Assembly (NCBI GenBank): GCA_035438585.1
Contig: DAORIO010000001.1
Coordinates: forward strand, 1 to 49,056
Source of the DNA: DAORIO01 sp035438585
GTDB lineage: Bacteria > Patescibacteriota > Minisyncoccia > Phycocordibacterales > UBA9973
Direction of reading: 5' to 3'
DNA length: 49,056 nucleotides
The stretch's first letter is position 1. The number at the start of each line of letters is the position of its first letter. The translations under genes and the position numbers were made by a program. The notes beneath the pieces were generated by a model. The model saw nothing but the letters and a program-made list of their open reading frames with translations. It was not told the DNA's origin and did no database searches. This document shows positions 31,613 to 38,742 of the stretch, piece by piece.

Positions 31613-32245
31613 GTGGAAATATTTTTACCAGAAAACATAATCGGTACATTTGGCCTACTTGGGGCTGGTATTGTTATTTTTGCTGAAACAGGTCTATTTT
31701 TCGGATTTTTTTTACCGGGTGATACTCTTATTTTGACTGCCGGTGTTTTTGCTTCACAGGGCTATTATTCTTTTGCTGCCATGTTTGCTGTTTTGGCAAT
31801 ATCAGCAATTGCTGGAGACATACTCGGTTATTTTAGTGGACAAAAGATGGGAACTTATTGGTTTTCTAAAAAAGAATCTTTTTTCTTTAAAAAGGGTTAT
31901 ATTGAAAAAGCAGAGTATTTTTATAATAAATATGGAATTGCGACTATAGTTGTTGCTCGTTTTGTGCCAATAGTTCGCACATTCGCTCCGATTATTGCCG
32001 GAGTTATAAAAATGAAATATTCAACTTTTCTTTTTTATAATATTTTCGGCGCACTTTTGTGGGTTTTAGGTATTGGAGGACTTGGGTATTTTTTGGGAGG
32101 AATTTTACCTCAAAATACTATTTTACATGGCGCTCTGGTTGGTTTTATTTTTATATCTATTCTCACACCACTTGTGCCAAGAATATTTAATAAATTTTTT
32201 AATAAAAAATTAGAAACAACTGAAAGTACTGAAGAAAAAAAATAA
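31613..32245 (+). CDS. DedA (SNARE-associated/VTT) family membrane protein
   Basis: 211 residues from the GTG at 31613; an in-frame ATG at 31544 would overlap the previous gene deeply and adds no membrane segment. Family motifs: FAETGLFFGFFLPGDTLILTAG, the re-entrant ARFVPIVRTFAPIIAG with the conserved Arg and Pro, and a GLGYFLGG glycine-rich helix. DedA proteins act as polyprenyl-phosphate or phospholipid flippases/transporters in other bacteria. Translationally coupled to the upstream gene. Confidence 0.9.
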   Translation: MEIFLPENIIGTFGLLGAGIVIFAETGLFFGFFLPGDTLILTAGVFASQGYYSFAAMFAVLAISAIAGDILGYFSGQKMGTYWFSKKESFFFKKGYIEKAEYFYNKYGIATIVVARFVPIVRTFAPIIAGVIKMKYSTFLFYNIFGALLWVLGIGGLGYFLGGILPQNTILHGALVGFIFISILTPLVPRIFNKFFNKKLETTESTEEKK

Positions 32246-32268
32246 AATATTGCTGTATAATAAGCAGT

Positions 32269-33321
32269 ATGAAAATTCTATCTAAGTTTTTTCCGTCTCC
32301 AAATTATTTAAATATTCCTTGCTTTGGTGTCTACATATCAGACGCTTCTATAAAATATGTGCAAATAGATTCAAATGGTTTTTTTGATAATCTAGGAAAG
32401 TTTGGAGTAATAAATCTAGAGGAAGGATTGGTGGTAAACGGAGAAATAAAAAACCCTATAAAAATAATTGAAATTCTTAGAGAATTAAAAAACAGAGAAA
32501 AAATAAATTTTGCCAGAATTGGAATTCAAGATAATAAAGTATTTCAATATACAATCGATGTGTCTATTGAGAAAATAAAAAATATACAGCAAATAGTCGA
32601 AGCAAGTGTTGAAGAATATGCCAAAAGTTCTTTTAAAAACTTCGAAATGGATTACGAGATTGTTGAAAGCAATATTAAAAATATTACAGTTTTGGTTTTT
32701 GTTTCTAAAAAATCAACAATAAATAATTTTGTGTCTGTTTTTGACAAGGCAAAAATTAAATTAGTTTCTATTGAGCCAATTGGAAATGCTCTTGTTAGGG
32801 CGCTTGTAAGGGATAGTAAAAATTATTTAATAGTAGATATTGGAAAAAAGAAAACATATTTGCATTTTGTGAAAAATAGTAAAAAAGTTTTTTCTGATGA
32901 AATAAATTTTGGGGGAGATGCTATAACAAATAGTTTGAAAAAAGAGCTTGGCGTGCCTTTTTTGGAGGCTGAGAATAGTAAAATAAAAATTGGTCTCAAA
33001 AAATCAACAGAAAGCAAGGAAATTTTTGATGTTTTGACTAATAGCATTTCAGCACTAAAAGAAAAAATAAATAATACCTATGTAGATTGGGCAACTAGTA
33101 ATAGTGAGTCTGGTTTTAAAATAGAAAATATAATAATCTCTGGTGGTACAGCAAATATGTTTGGGTTAAGGGATTATTTGGCAATAACACTTAGGATTCC
33201 GGTTAAAATTGCAAATCCCTGGGTAAATCTAAAAACAAAAGATTCTTTTGTTCCGACAATGTCTTACGAAGAATCTTTATCATTTGCTCAGGTTATTGGT
33301 CTTTCTATGGCTGAAAAATAA
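32269..33321 (+). CDS. pilM: Type IV pilus assembly protein PilM
   Basis: 350 residues, actin-like ATPase fold: GVYISDASIKYVQID at the start, a phosphate-binding segment YLIVDIGKKKTYLHFV, SDEINFGGDAITNSL, and the adenine-binding IIISGGTANMFGLRDYL. PilM links the cytoplasmic machinery to PilN at the membrane. TATAAT ends seven nt before the ATG (leaderless). It is the first gene of a pilM-pilN-pilO operon; the motor gene pilB is at 4646. Confidence 0.93.
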   Translation: MKILSKFFPSPNYLNIPCFGVYISDASIKYVQIDSNGFFDNLGKFGVINLEEGLVVNGEIKNPIKIIEILRELKNREKINFARIGIQDNKVFQYTIDVSIEKIKNIQQIVEASVEEYAKSSFKNFEMDYEIVESNIKNITVLVFVSKKSTINNFVSVFDKAKIKLVSIEPIGNALVRALVRDSKNYLIVDIGKKKTYLHFVKNSKKVFSDEINFGGDAITNSLKKELGVPFLEAENSKIKIGLKKSTESKEIFDVLTNSISALKEKINNTYVDWATSNSESGFKIENIIISGGTANMFGLRDYLAITLRIPVKIANPWVNLKTKDSFVPTMSYEESLSFAQVIGLSMAEK

Positions 33322-33322
33322 A

Positions 33323-33856
33323 ATGATAAATTTTTTACCACAAAATAAGAAAAGAGAAATTGATCGTCTTTTAAATAGGCGAGCTTATATAATTTTGTTT
33401 TTTTGTATTGGAATTATTTTCTTTATTTTTTCTTTATTTTTGACACCTTCTGTTTATTTTTTGAATATGAAAAAGGAGAATTTGAATAATGTCTTGGCGT
33501 TATCTATAGAGCAAAGAAATAGAATTCTTCAGGATACAAAAAATGAAGTTGTGGAATCTAACAATGTTGCCTCTCTTTACCTTAGGGGAAAAGAAAGAGT
33601 TAGTGTTACCGATGTCTACTTCTCTCAAATTATAAAAAATAAACCAGATAGTATTAGTTTGAATAGTTTTTCTTTTAAAGACGGGGATGAAGTCTCGGTA
33701 GACGTTTCTGGAATTTCACCGAGAGTTGAAGCAATTTCTCTTTTTGTTGAAAGTTTGAAATTGGTTCCAAAAGTAGAAGAAGTTGTTGTGACGGATTCAA
33801 AAGAAATCACGGGAGGATTTTTTGATTTTGATATTAGAATTATTTATGAAAAATAG
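33323..33856 (+). CDS. pilN: Type IV pilus assembly protein PilN
   Basis: 177 residues from the ATG at 33323 (TAA of pilM overlaps at ATAAAATG). The conserved N-terminus INFLPQNKKREID is the PilM-binding motif, followed by one membrane helix (about 21-45) and a ferredoxin-like domain. It forms the inner-membrane platform with PilO. Earlier in-frame ATGs lie within pilM and are rejected because INFLPQ is normally at the very N-terminus. Confidence 0.9.
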   Translation: MINFLPQNKKREIDRLLNRRAYIILFFCIGIIFFIFSLFLTPSVYFLNMKKENLNNVLALSIEQRNRILQDTKNEVVESNNVASLYLRGKERVSVTDVYFSQIIKNKPDSISLNSFSFKDGDEVSVDVSGISPRVEAISLFVESLKLVPKVEEVVVTDSKEITGGFFDFDIRIIYEK

Positions 33857-34373
33857 TAATAAAAACATTTTATTTGTGACCGCTTTTCTAATTGCCACAT
33901 TGGGTGTTTTTTCAACCACTTTTTTTATCCGAGAAATTATTTTAGGAATAAAATCCTCTTCTGATTTGAAAAGAGATGTTGGAATGTCAGAAGTAATTGA
34001 TCTTTCGATAGAGAATGCACAGAAAGATCTGATTGGATCAAAAGAAAGTATCAATACGTTGGGTGCACTTTTTGCAAATAAAGAAACACTTAAAGATAAA
34101 TTTTCTAAAATAGAAAATGATTTGAATTCGGTTCGAGATACATTTGAGTTTGTGCCTATGGAAAGTAAAGACTCTGAAAATATTGTATTTTCTGGAAAAT
34201 CTACAGGAAAGTTTTCTGAAGTCACAAGGCAATTGCAGATTATTGAAAATCATATTTACCCAATTAAAATTTCAAAAGTAAGTTTAATCAAGACAAATAA
34301 AAATTCGCCTGATTCATGGATTTTGTTTTTTGAGGCAGAGTTTTTAACAAATGAAAAATATGAACAAGAATAA
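33846..34373 (+). CDS. pilO: Type IV pilus assembly protein PilO-like
   Basis: 175 residues from the ATG at 33846, overlapping pilN by 11 nt. One membrane helix (about 7-28), a coiled coil, then a ferredoxin-like periplasmic domain. Sequence similarity to PilO is low, but topology and position directly after pilN support it. The coiled coil would pair with that of PilN. Confidence 0.75.
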   Translation: MKNSNKNILFVTAFLIATLGVFSTTFFIREIILGIKSSSDLKRDVGMSEVIDLSIENAQKDLIGSKESINTLGALFANKETLKDKFSKIENDLNSVRDTFEFVPMESKDSENIVFSGKSTGKFSEVTRQLQIIENHIYPIKISKVSLIKTNKNSPDSWILFFEAEFLTNEKYEQE

Positions 34374-34680
34374 AGTTTTTATAAAAAAAGAAATGTCAGA
34401 AGTTTTGACATATAGATGGGGGAGAATACTAAAAATCTCTTTTTGGCTTCTTGTTTTTGGATTTTTGGCATCAGTAGTCTTATTTGTATATTTATACAAA
34501 ACATTTGAAAGACCGGTGCTTGTGGAAGAATCTGAAAAAACACTATTTTTGGACAAGGTTAAAATAAAAGAAGCTGAAAACTTTTATAAAGAGAACGACA
34601 ATTTGATCGAAGTCTTGAAACAGAATAAATCAGAAGCCATTGACCCGAGCGTCGTAAACAGTTATAGTTTGGTTCAGTAA
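34351..34680 (+). CDS. Single-span protein at the end of the pilMNO operon
   Basis: 109 residues (or 106 if the second ATG at 34360 is used), overlapping pilO by 23 nt. A cytoplasmic start, one membrane helix (about 28-50), then a charged helical tail. Its place matches that of PilP in proteobacterial operons, but there is no lipobox and no beta-rich PilP domain. It may be a lineage-specific platform component. tRNA-Arg(TCT) follows ten nt later. Confidence 0.65.
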   Translation: MKNMNKNKVFIKKEMSEVLTYRWGRILKISFWLLVFGFLASVVLFVYLYKTFERPVLVEESEKTLFLDKVKIKEAENFYKENDNLIEVLKQNKSEAIDPSVVNSYSLVQ

Positions 34681-34689
34681 AAGATAGTT

Positions 34690-34761
34690 GCCTCCGTAGT
34701 TCAATGGATAAAACGACTCCCTTCTAAGGAGTAGCTCTAGGTTCGATTCCTGGCGGGGGCA
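34690..34761 (+). tRNA. tRNA-Arg(TCT)
   Basis: Acceptor GCCTCCG/CGGGGGC, anticodon stem ACTCC/GGAGT with loop CTTCTAA giving UCU, T-stem around TTCGATT, discriminator A, no encoded CCA. Directly after the pilus operon. Confidence 0.95.
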
Positions 34762-34764
34762 CAA

Positions 34765-34805
34765 AACAAAAAACACTACTTAGATTATGAGTAGTGTTTT
34801 TTGTT
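34765..34805. terminator. Terminator after tRNA-Arg(TCT)
   Basis: AACAAAAAACACTACT (34765-34780) pairs perfectly with AGTAGTGTTTTTTGTT (34790-34805) around a nine-nt loop. It is the centre of an inverted duplication of the tRNA 3' end. Confidence 0.85.
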
Positions 34806-34814
34806 TACTATTTT

Positions 34815-34981
34815 GTCCCTGCCAGGAATCGAACCGAAGGCGCTAATTTTTAAGGAGCGAAGCGACTATAAAAATTAAGCGTTTCGACCGCAGGGAGAGG
34901 CGATTCCTGTACTGACCCTGTAAGGGTCGATATCCTGGCGGGGAAATTAAGCGTTTCGACCGTAGGGGGAAGCGATTCCTG
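34815..34981 (+). repeat. Rearranged tRNA-linked element at tRNA-Arg(TCT)
   Basis: 34815-34835 is an inverted copy of acceptor plus T-arm without the CTGC hairpin. 34841-34883 holds an AT hairpin (CGCTAATTTTTA ... TAAAAATTAAGCG). A 38-nt direct repeat occurs twice (34872-34909 and 34944-34981, three mismatches) and each copy ends in the T-arm fragment GCGATTCCTG. Between them lies the conserved 3' module: GTACTG, hairpin GACCCT-GTA-AGGGTC (34914-34928) and a direct copy of the tRNA 3' end (34931-34943). The long hairpin and the GAAAAGCTTTTC palindrome are missing. This looks like a composite or decayed copy. Confidence 0.7.
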
Positions 34982-35053
34982 GCCGGCAATCGTGACAAAA
35001 TAACACTTTATGATATAGTTCTTTGGTAATTACAGGTTGTAATTATATTGTGC

Positions 35054-35126
35054 GCGCGGTTAGCTCAGTTGGTAGAGCAGCGCTTTTACACAGCGAAGGT
35101 CAGGGGTTCAAATCCCTTACCGCGCA
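35054..35126 (+). tRNA. tRNA-Val(TAC)
   Basis: Acceptor GCGCGGT/ACCGCGC, D-arm GCTC/GAGC, anticodon loop TTTACAC giving UAC, T-arm AGGGG-TTCAAAT-CCCTT, discriminator A, no encoded CCA. Pair 27-43 is G-A as in tRNA-Lys. Confidence 0.95.
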
Positions 35127-35265
35127 CATGAGCCATGCGAATGGCCGGTAGTGAGTGAACTGCTTCACTCACGTAGGATTTGAAGAGCTTTTCATTATTT
35201 ACGAAGAGCTCTGCTCTGAGAAAATTGAAAAGGTGTACTGAAGCTGTAAGCTTCTAATCCCTTAC
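35127..35265 (+). repeat. tRNA-linked structured element, copy at tRNA-Val(TAC)
   Basis: Weak inverted acceptor (about 35133-35150); hairpin GTGAGTGAA-CTGC-TTCACTCAC (35151-35172); inverted T-arm GTAGGATTTG (35173-35182); GAAGAGCTTTTC; long hairpin 35189-35231 (TTTTCA/TGAAAA outer, AGAGC/GCTCT inner, middle stem partly lost); linker GGTGTACTG; hairpin GAAGCT-GTA-AGCTTC (35240-35254); direct copy of the tRNA T-arm 3' half TAATCCCTTAC (35255-35265). Confidence 0.78.
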
Positions 35266-35308
35266 AAATATTTGTGACCTAATCCCCATAAAACCTATTA
35301 AATAATAA

Positions 35309-35343
35309 GCAACAAAAAGACGCCTTAGGCGTCTTTTTGTTGC
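35309..35343. terminator. Bidirectional terminator
   Basis: A 16-bp perfect stem, GCAACAAAAAGACGCC - TTA - GGCGTCTTTTTGTTGC; it ends the minus-strand gene at 35343 and any transcript from the tRNA side. Confidence 0.85.
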
Positions 35344-35504
35344 TAGCTATTTTTGTATGATTCTAACATTTCTCTTTTTTCTTCTGGAGTTTTTCCGGTA
35401 ACATCAGCAACTGTTCCGTCAGGCATATTCATCATTTCTCTTGGGCCTGAATCCTGTTCAACTGTATTTGTTGCAGAATCATTATTTTTTGGTTCTTGTT
35501 CCAT
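35343..35504 (-). CDS. Small hydrophilic protein, 53 residues
   Basis: It starts at the ATG complementary to 35502-35504 and ends at TAG 35343. It is rich in Glu, Asn, Lys and Met, with no membrane segment and a central MPDGTVADVTGKTPEEK. Composition resembles other short unstructured proteins in this window (36191). Function is unknown. Divergent from 35568 and followed by a strong terminator. Confidence 0.5.
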   Translation of the reverse strand: MEQEPKNNDSATNTVEQDSGPREMMNMPDGTVADVTGKTPEEKREMLESYKNS

Positions 35505-35519
35505 AATATTTCTTGTCTA

Positions 35520-35548
35520 TTGACTAATAATATTTACCATGGTATCAT
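35520..35548 (+). promoter_or_regulatory. Promoter of the ClpP-like gene
   Basis: TTGACT (35520-35525), 17 nt, TATCAT (35543-35548); start of transcription near 35555. Confidence 0.65.
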
Positions 35549-35567
35549 AAAACAAAAATAAAGTCAA

Positions 35568-36107
35568 ATGGAAAAAGCCCTAAGAATTGTGATTTCTGGG
35601 GAGATTTCCCAGAGGCACTTAGATGTACTTACTAAAGAATCGCAAAATCTTCCTCTTGATGTTAATGTAATTAAAATCGTTATTAAATCCAGGGGTGGTA
35701 ACGCAAACGTTGCAGCTAAAATAGTAAATTTAATTGAAAAATTAAAGTCCAATGGGATGGAAGTTCACACTATTGGGTCTATGTTTGTTTGTTCGGCTGC
35801 ATTTATTGTATTCATACATGGGAGTAAAAGAACTCATATTACCGGTACAATATTTAAAATCGATTTACCCCACAAGGTTGAAAATATTGAACTTTTGTTG
35901 GGTTATTCAGAGACAAGGGATAAGTTGATTGAATTATTAAAACAAAATGAAAGAATAATAAACGCTCGGCAGGAATGGATATCACGGATTGTTCAAAATA
36001 CTAATTTTTCCGCTGAAGATGTTGTAAAATTTGATGCAGAAGGTTTTGAAATTTCAAAAGACGAAATATTCAGATTGGGAATTTGCACTAAAGAGCCAGC
36101 AGTTTAA
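35568..36107 (+). CDS. ClpP/SppA-fold protein with degenerate active site
   Basis: 179 residues with the ClpP/crotonase core: VIKIVIKSRGGNANVAAKIV (in place of INSPGG) and VHTIGSMFVCSAAFIVFIHG (in place of TICxGxAAS). A Ser sits at the nucleophile position (S76). The strand that normally carries the catalytic His (MIHQP) reads FKIDLPHK, so the His is displaced or lost. It could be an inactive scaffold or have altered chemistry. It has its own promoter, is monocistronic, and is not next to clpX. Confidence 0.6.
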   Translation: MEKALRIVISGEISQRHLDVLTKESQNLPLDVNVIKIVIKSRGGNANVAAKIVNLIEKLKSNGMEVHTIGSMFVCSAAFIVFIHGSKRTHITGTIFKIDLPHKVENIELLLGYSETRDKLIELLKQNERIINARQEWISRIVQNTNFSAEDVVKFDAEGFEISKDEIFRLGICTKEPAV

Positions 36108-36119
36108 TTGCTGGCTTTT
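36094..36119 (+). terminator. Terminator of the ClpP-like gene
   Basis: AGCCAGCA - GTTTAAT - TGCTGGCTTTT; the loop contains the stop codon. Confidence 0.8.
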
Positions 36120-36190
36120 CTTGTTTTATAATGGTTTTCGTGTAATAGTGAAGTAAGTCGCACGATTATTCGAAATAACTTAACTATATT

Positions 36191-36346
36191 ATGGACGAAA
36201 ACAATACAGTAGCTCCAGTAGATGAAAATAATAACGTAGTAACCCCAGTAGGTGAAGAAAGCAATATGGGTGCTGAAATGCCAACAGAAGGATCAGAAAT
36301 GACAGAAACAGAAGAAAAGAAGGAAGAAGAGGAAGCTGAAATGTAG
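36191..36346 (+). CDS. Small acidic low-complexity protein, 51 residues
   Basis: ATG 36191 to TAG 36344-36346. A near-repeat near the start (VAPVDENNNV and VTPVGEESNM), then a Glu/Met/Lys-rich tail. There is no hydrophobic segment. It is probably disordered and unknown in function. A compact terminator follows, so it is an independent unit between the ClpP-like gene and the pseudouridine synthase. Confidence 0.55.
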   Translation: MDENNTVAPVDENNNVVTPVGEESNMGAEMPTEGSEMTETEEKKEEEEAEM

Positions 36347-36353
36347 TCGCACA

Positions 36354-36376
36354 AACGCACCCCTCGGGTGCGTTTT
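36354..36376 (+). terminator. Terminator after the small acidic gene
   Basis: AACGCACCC - CTC - GGGTGCGTTTT. Confidence 0.8.
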
Positions 36377-36382
36377 GAAATT

Positions 36383-37156
36383 ATGGAAATTATAAAAGAA
36401 ACAAAAGATTATATTATTTTGAACAAACCGGCTGGTTTGGTTGTTCATGGCGACGGAAGAAGTTGCGATGAAACTCTGTCTGATATTTTAATAAAGAAGA
36501 AAATGGTTCCTATAAATGTAGGGGAGCAGATTTCTGTAGATCGAATTGAAGGTGCTTCTATTTGCAAATTGCCTTCGCACAAATACTTAAAAACTATTTT
36601 GAAAATTTATCGCCCTGGTATTGTGCACCGGCTTGATAAAGATACATCTGGAATTATGATTGTCGCCAAAAACCCAAAATCATTTTTATACTTCAAAACA
36701 CAATTCAAAAAAAGACGAGTTATAAAAAATTACAAGGCAATTGTTTGGGGTAAGATAAATCGCCCAACTTTTGCTATTTCAGCTCCAATTGCTCGAAGTA
36801 TGATGGATTTTAGAAAATACAAAACTGGCAAAAATACTCGAGGAGAAAAAAGAGATGCACTAACAAATTTTAGAGTAATTAAGAGTTTTGAATACAATGG
36901 TGAATGGTTTACATATCTAGAAGCGAGTCCAAAAACCGGAAGAACCCATCAGATTCGAGTTCATTTGGCTCATATTGGAAATCCAATTGTTTCAGATTCT
37001 TTGTATGCTGAGGGCAAGCCTCAAATGCTTGGCTTCAAGCGTCCGGCTTTGCATGCTCACAAGATATATTTTAAAGAAATGGAAGGTGAACAGGTCTCCT
37101 ACGAAGCACAAATGCCAGATGACTTCAAAAAGGCACTAGCACTTGTAAATCTTTGA
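36383..37156 (+). CDS. RluA-family pseudouridine synthase
   Basis: 257 residues from ATG 36383; the in-frame GTG at 36368 lies inside the preceding terminator and is rejected. Catalytic motif HRLDKDTSGIMIVAKN, the RTHQIRVHLAHIGNPIVSD strand and the Leu-rich ending ALHAHKIYF are characteristic. It converts uridines in rRNA or tRNA to pseudouridine. There is no S4 domain. The extra segment between residues 40 and 75 separates the first strand from the catalytic loop. RluD, RluC or RluA specificity cannot be decided. Confidence 0.9.
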   Translation: MEIIKETKDYIILNKPAGLVVHGDGRSCDETLSDILIKKKMVPINVGEQISVDRIEGASICKLPSHKYLKTILKIYRPGIVHRLDKDTSGIMIVAKNPKSFLYFKTQFKKRRVIKNYKAIVWGKINRPTFAISAPIARSMMDFRKYKTGKNTRGEKRDALTNFRVIKSFEYNGEWFTYLEASPKTGRTHQIRVHLAHIGNPIVSDSLYAEGKPQMLGFKRPALHAHKIYFKEMEGEQVSYEAQMPDDFKKALALVNL

Positions 37157-37181
37157 CACCAAAGCATAAGTGTGATTTAAT
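37153..37181 (+). promoter_or_regulatory. Promoter of the 37212 gene
   Basis: TTGACA (37153-37158, overlapping the TGA of the previous gene), 17 nt, TTTAAT (37176-37181). Confidence 0.65.
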
Positions 37182-37211
37182 TCAATAAATTTAAATTAAA
37201 ACTCTGCACTT

Positions 37212-37847
37212 ATGAAAAAAATTGATAAAGAAAGTACGTATAACTTCCTTAGAGCATCACTTATCTTGGTTCAATCATTTGCCGTAACCTTAATCATAGT
37301 ATTTGCCTGGTTAAATTTGAGGCATAAAATTTATTATTTTTTTGGGCTAGATGCAAGTGGTTCTCTGGCGACTGAGCTAGGATCGGATCTTGTTGTGTTT
37401 ATGCCGGCAATGCTTTATGGAGCGCTTCAGGCATTTGTCATCAACAGAATAATGGGCCAGAATAGTAGAATAAAATCAGCAATTGATACTAAAAATGCCC
37501 GGTTATTTTTAGAGGAGAGAGATCGTCGTACTCCAGGAATAGTGCATGTAATGATGTTTACAATTTCTTTCCTAACAATAGGCATGGCTTCTCTTTATCA
37601 GTATTGTTCAGAAGAAGTTGCAATCTTTGCTATAGGGACGTGTACATTTATTGCATCACTTGGGTTTTTTGTGGCAATTGAGCTCGATAATCCATTTAAT
37701 GGTGTTTCTCGAATTCCACCTAGTTGTATCCCAAAAGGTTGGAGTACTATGACAATAGAAGATATTGTTTTTAAAAAAGTTCCAAACTTTGAAAATGGAT
37801 TTCTTTCTGATGGTGGAAGTTATTGTGAATTAGATCAATTTGAATGA
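37212..37847 (+). CDS. Multi-span membrane protein of unknown function
   Basis: 211 residues with about four membrane helices (about 13-33, 51-75, 115-135 and 140-160). A basic loop (RIKSAIDTKNARLFLEERDRR) is flanked by helices, and the C-terminal tail is soluble with two Cys. No family recognised. Monocistronic, with a TTGACA promoter and terminator, like the other accessory genes here. Confidence 0.7.
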   Translation: MKKIDKESTYNFLRASLILVQSFAVTLIIVFAWLNLRHKIYYFFGLDASGSLATELGSDLVVFMPAMLYGALQAFVINRIMGQNSRIKSAIDTKNARLFLEERDRRTPGIVHVMMFTISFLTIGMASLYQYCSEEVAIFAIGTCTFIASLGFFVAIELDNPFNGVSRIPPSCIPKGWSTMTIEDIVFKKVPNFENGFLSDGGSYCELDQFE

Positions 37848-37877
37848 AAAAAGGGCTGTAAAACAGCCCTTTTTTTT
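37847..37877 (+). terminator. Terminator of the 37212 gene
   Basis: AAAAAAGGGCTGT - AAA - ACAGCCCTTTTTT. Confidence 0.88.
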
Positions 37878-37914
37878 GCGAGTAATTTAGGAGATTATCA
37901 TTAGTGGAACACTA

Positions 37915-37941
37915 TTGACATTTTGTCTAGTTTGTTATAAT
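37915..37941 (+). promoter_or_regulatory. Promoter of the ABC/OmpA operon
   Basis: TTGACA (37915-37920), 15 nt, TATAAT (37936-37941). Both hexamers are consensus; the short spacer is unusual. The leader is about 50 nt, A-rich, with no Shine-Dalgarno before ATG 38001. Confidence 0.65.
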
Positions 37942-38000
37942 CTGGCAAAAATTGATTAATAAAAATTAACTCAAAAATCGAACATTAAAAACAAAATAAA

Positions 38001-38717
38001 ATGATAAATGAACCACAATCACCACAAAACCAAGGATTCGGGGGTATTTTTACCAAGCTTAAACAAGTAGTCTTCACTGAAGAATATCTCGAAGCCACAG
38101 GTCAAAAAACCCAAAAAACAGAAATTAATCCAAACTCCACAGTATTAAAACCAACAACTTCTCTTAAAACAGAAAATGTTACAGTTTCCAATGGAAATGA
38201 AAATTACGTTAAGGAAATGGTAGAAAAGGTTTACTCGTTTCTTGAAAAAGTTAATAAGCCAGGGATTGATTTTATGGAGCTTTGGAATGCAGCTGAAAAG
38301 ATGGGCGGTGTAACCGAACAGAACTTACAGAATGCTTTCACTGCTCTTAAAATTGCAACCGGTGACACTTTAACAACGGACGAATTGATTCGGTCTGGTA
38401 AATCGTACAAGACTGAAATTAATAAGTTGATTGAATCGAACATCAAAGAAAAGCAAAACGAGCGTTTAAAAATTTTATCTAATCAGGAAAGTGAAAAAAG
38501 TAATCTGGAAACAGAAATTACTGATACTGCAGAGCAAATTGAAATTTTGCAGAAGTCGTTGAATGAAAAGAGAGAAAAACTTGCGTCAATTGACGCAAGG
38601 TATAAGCCGGAGGTATTAAATCTTGAAAATAAAATCTCCGCCGGCTCGAGCGCCCTTAATTTTGTGAATACTGAAATGCAATCTGTGATTGATCTTATCT
38701 CTAAAATTAAATTTTAA
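38001..38717 (+). CDS. Coiled-coil protein, first gene of the ABC/OmpA operon
   Basis: 238 residues, no signal peptide and no membrane helix, so cytoplasmic. The N-terminal third is polar and disordered-looking after a short conserved-looking start (GGIFTKLKQVVFTEEYLEATGQ cited in part). The middle (75-150) is helical. Residues 150-238 form a strong coiled coil (SEKSNLETEITDTAEQIEIL). I do not recognise the family. It probably assembles with the next gene's membrane-anchored coiled coil. Confidence 0.7.
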   Translation: MINEPQSPQNQGFGGIFTKLKQVVFTEEYLEATGQKTQKTEINPNSTVLKPTTSLKTENVTVSNGNENYVKEMVEKVYSFLEKVNKPGIDFMELWNAAEKMGGVTEQNLQNAFTALKIATGDTLTTDELIRSGKSYKTEINKLIESNIKEKQNERLKILSNQESEKSNLETEITDTAEQIEILQKSLNEKREKLASIDARYKPEVLNLENKISAGSSALNFVNTEMQSVIDLISKIKF

Positions 38718-38742
38718 ACTGAACCTAAAATCAAAAATTGAA

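Noticed and set aside
19401..35265. CRISPR-like or IS-type interpretation of the tRNA-linked elements
   Set aside because: Copies are singletons next to different tRNAs, not an array with spacers, and no transposase frame or target-site duplication other than the tRNA end is present.
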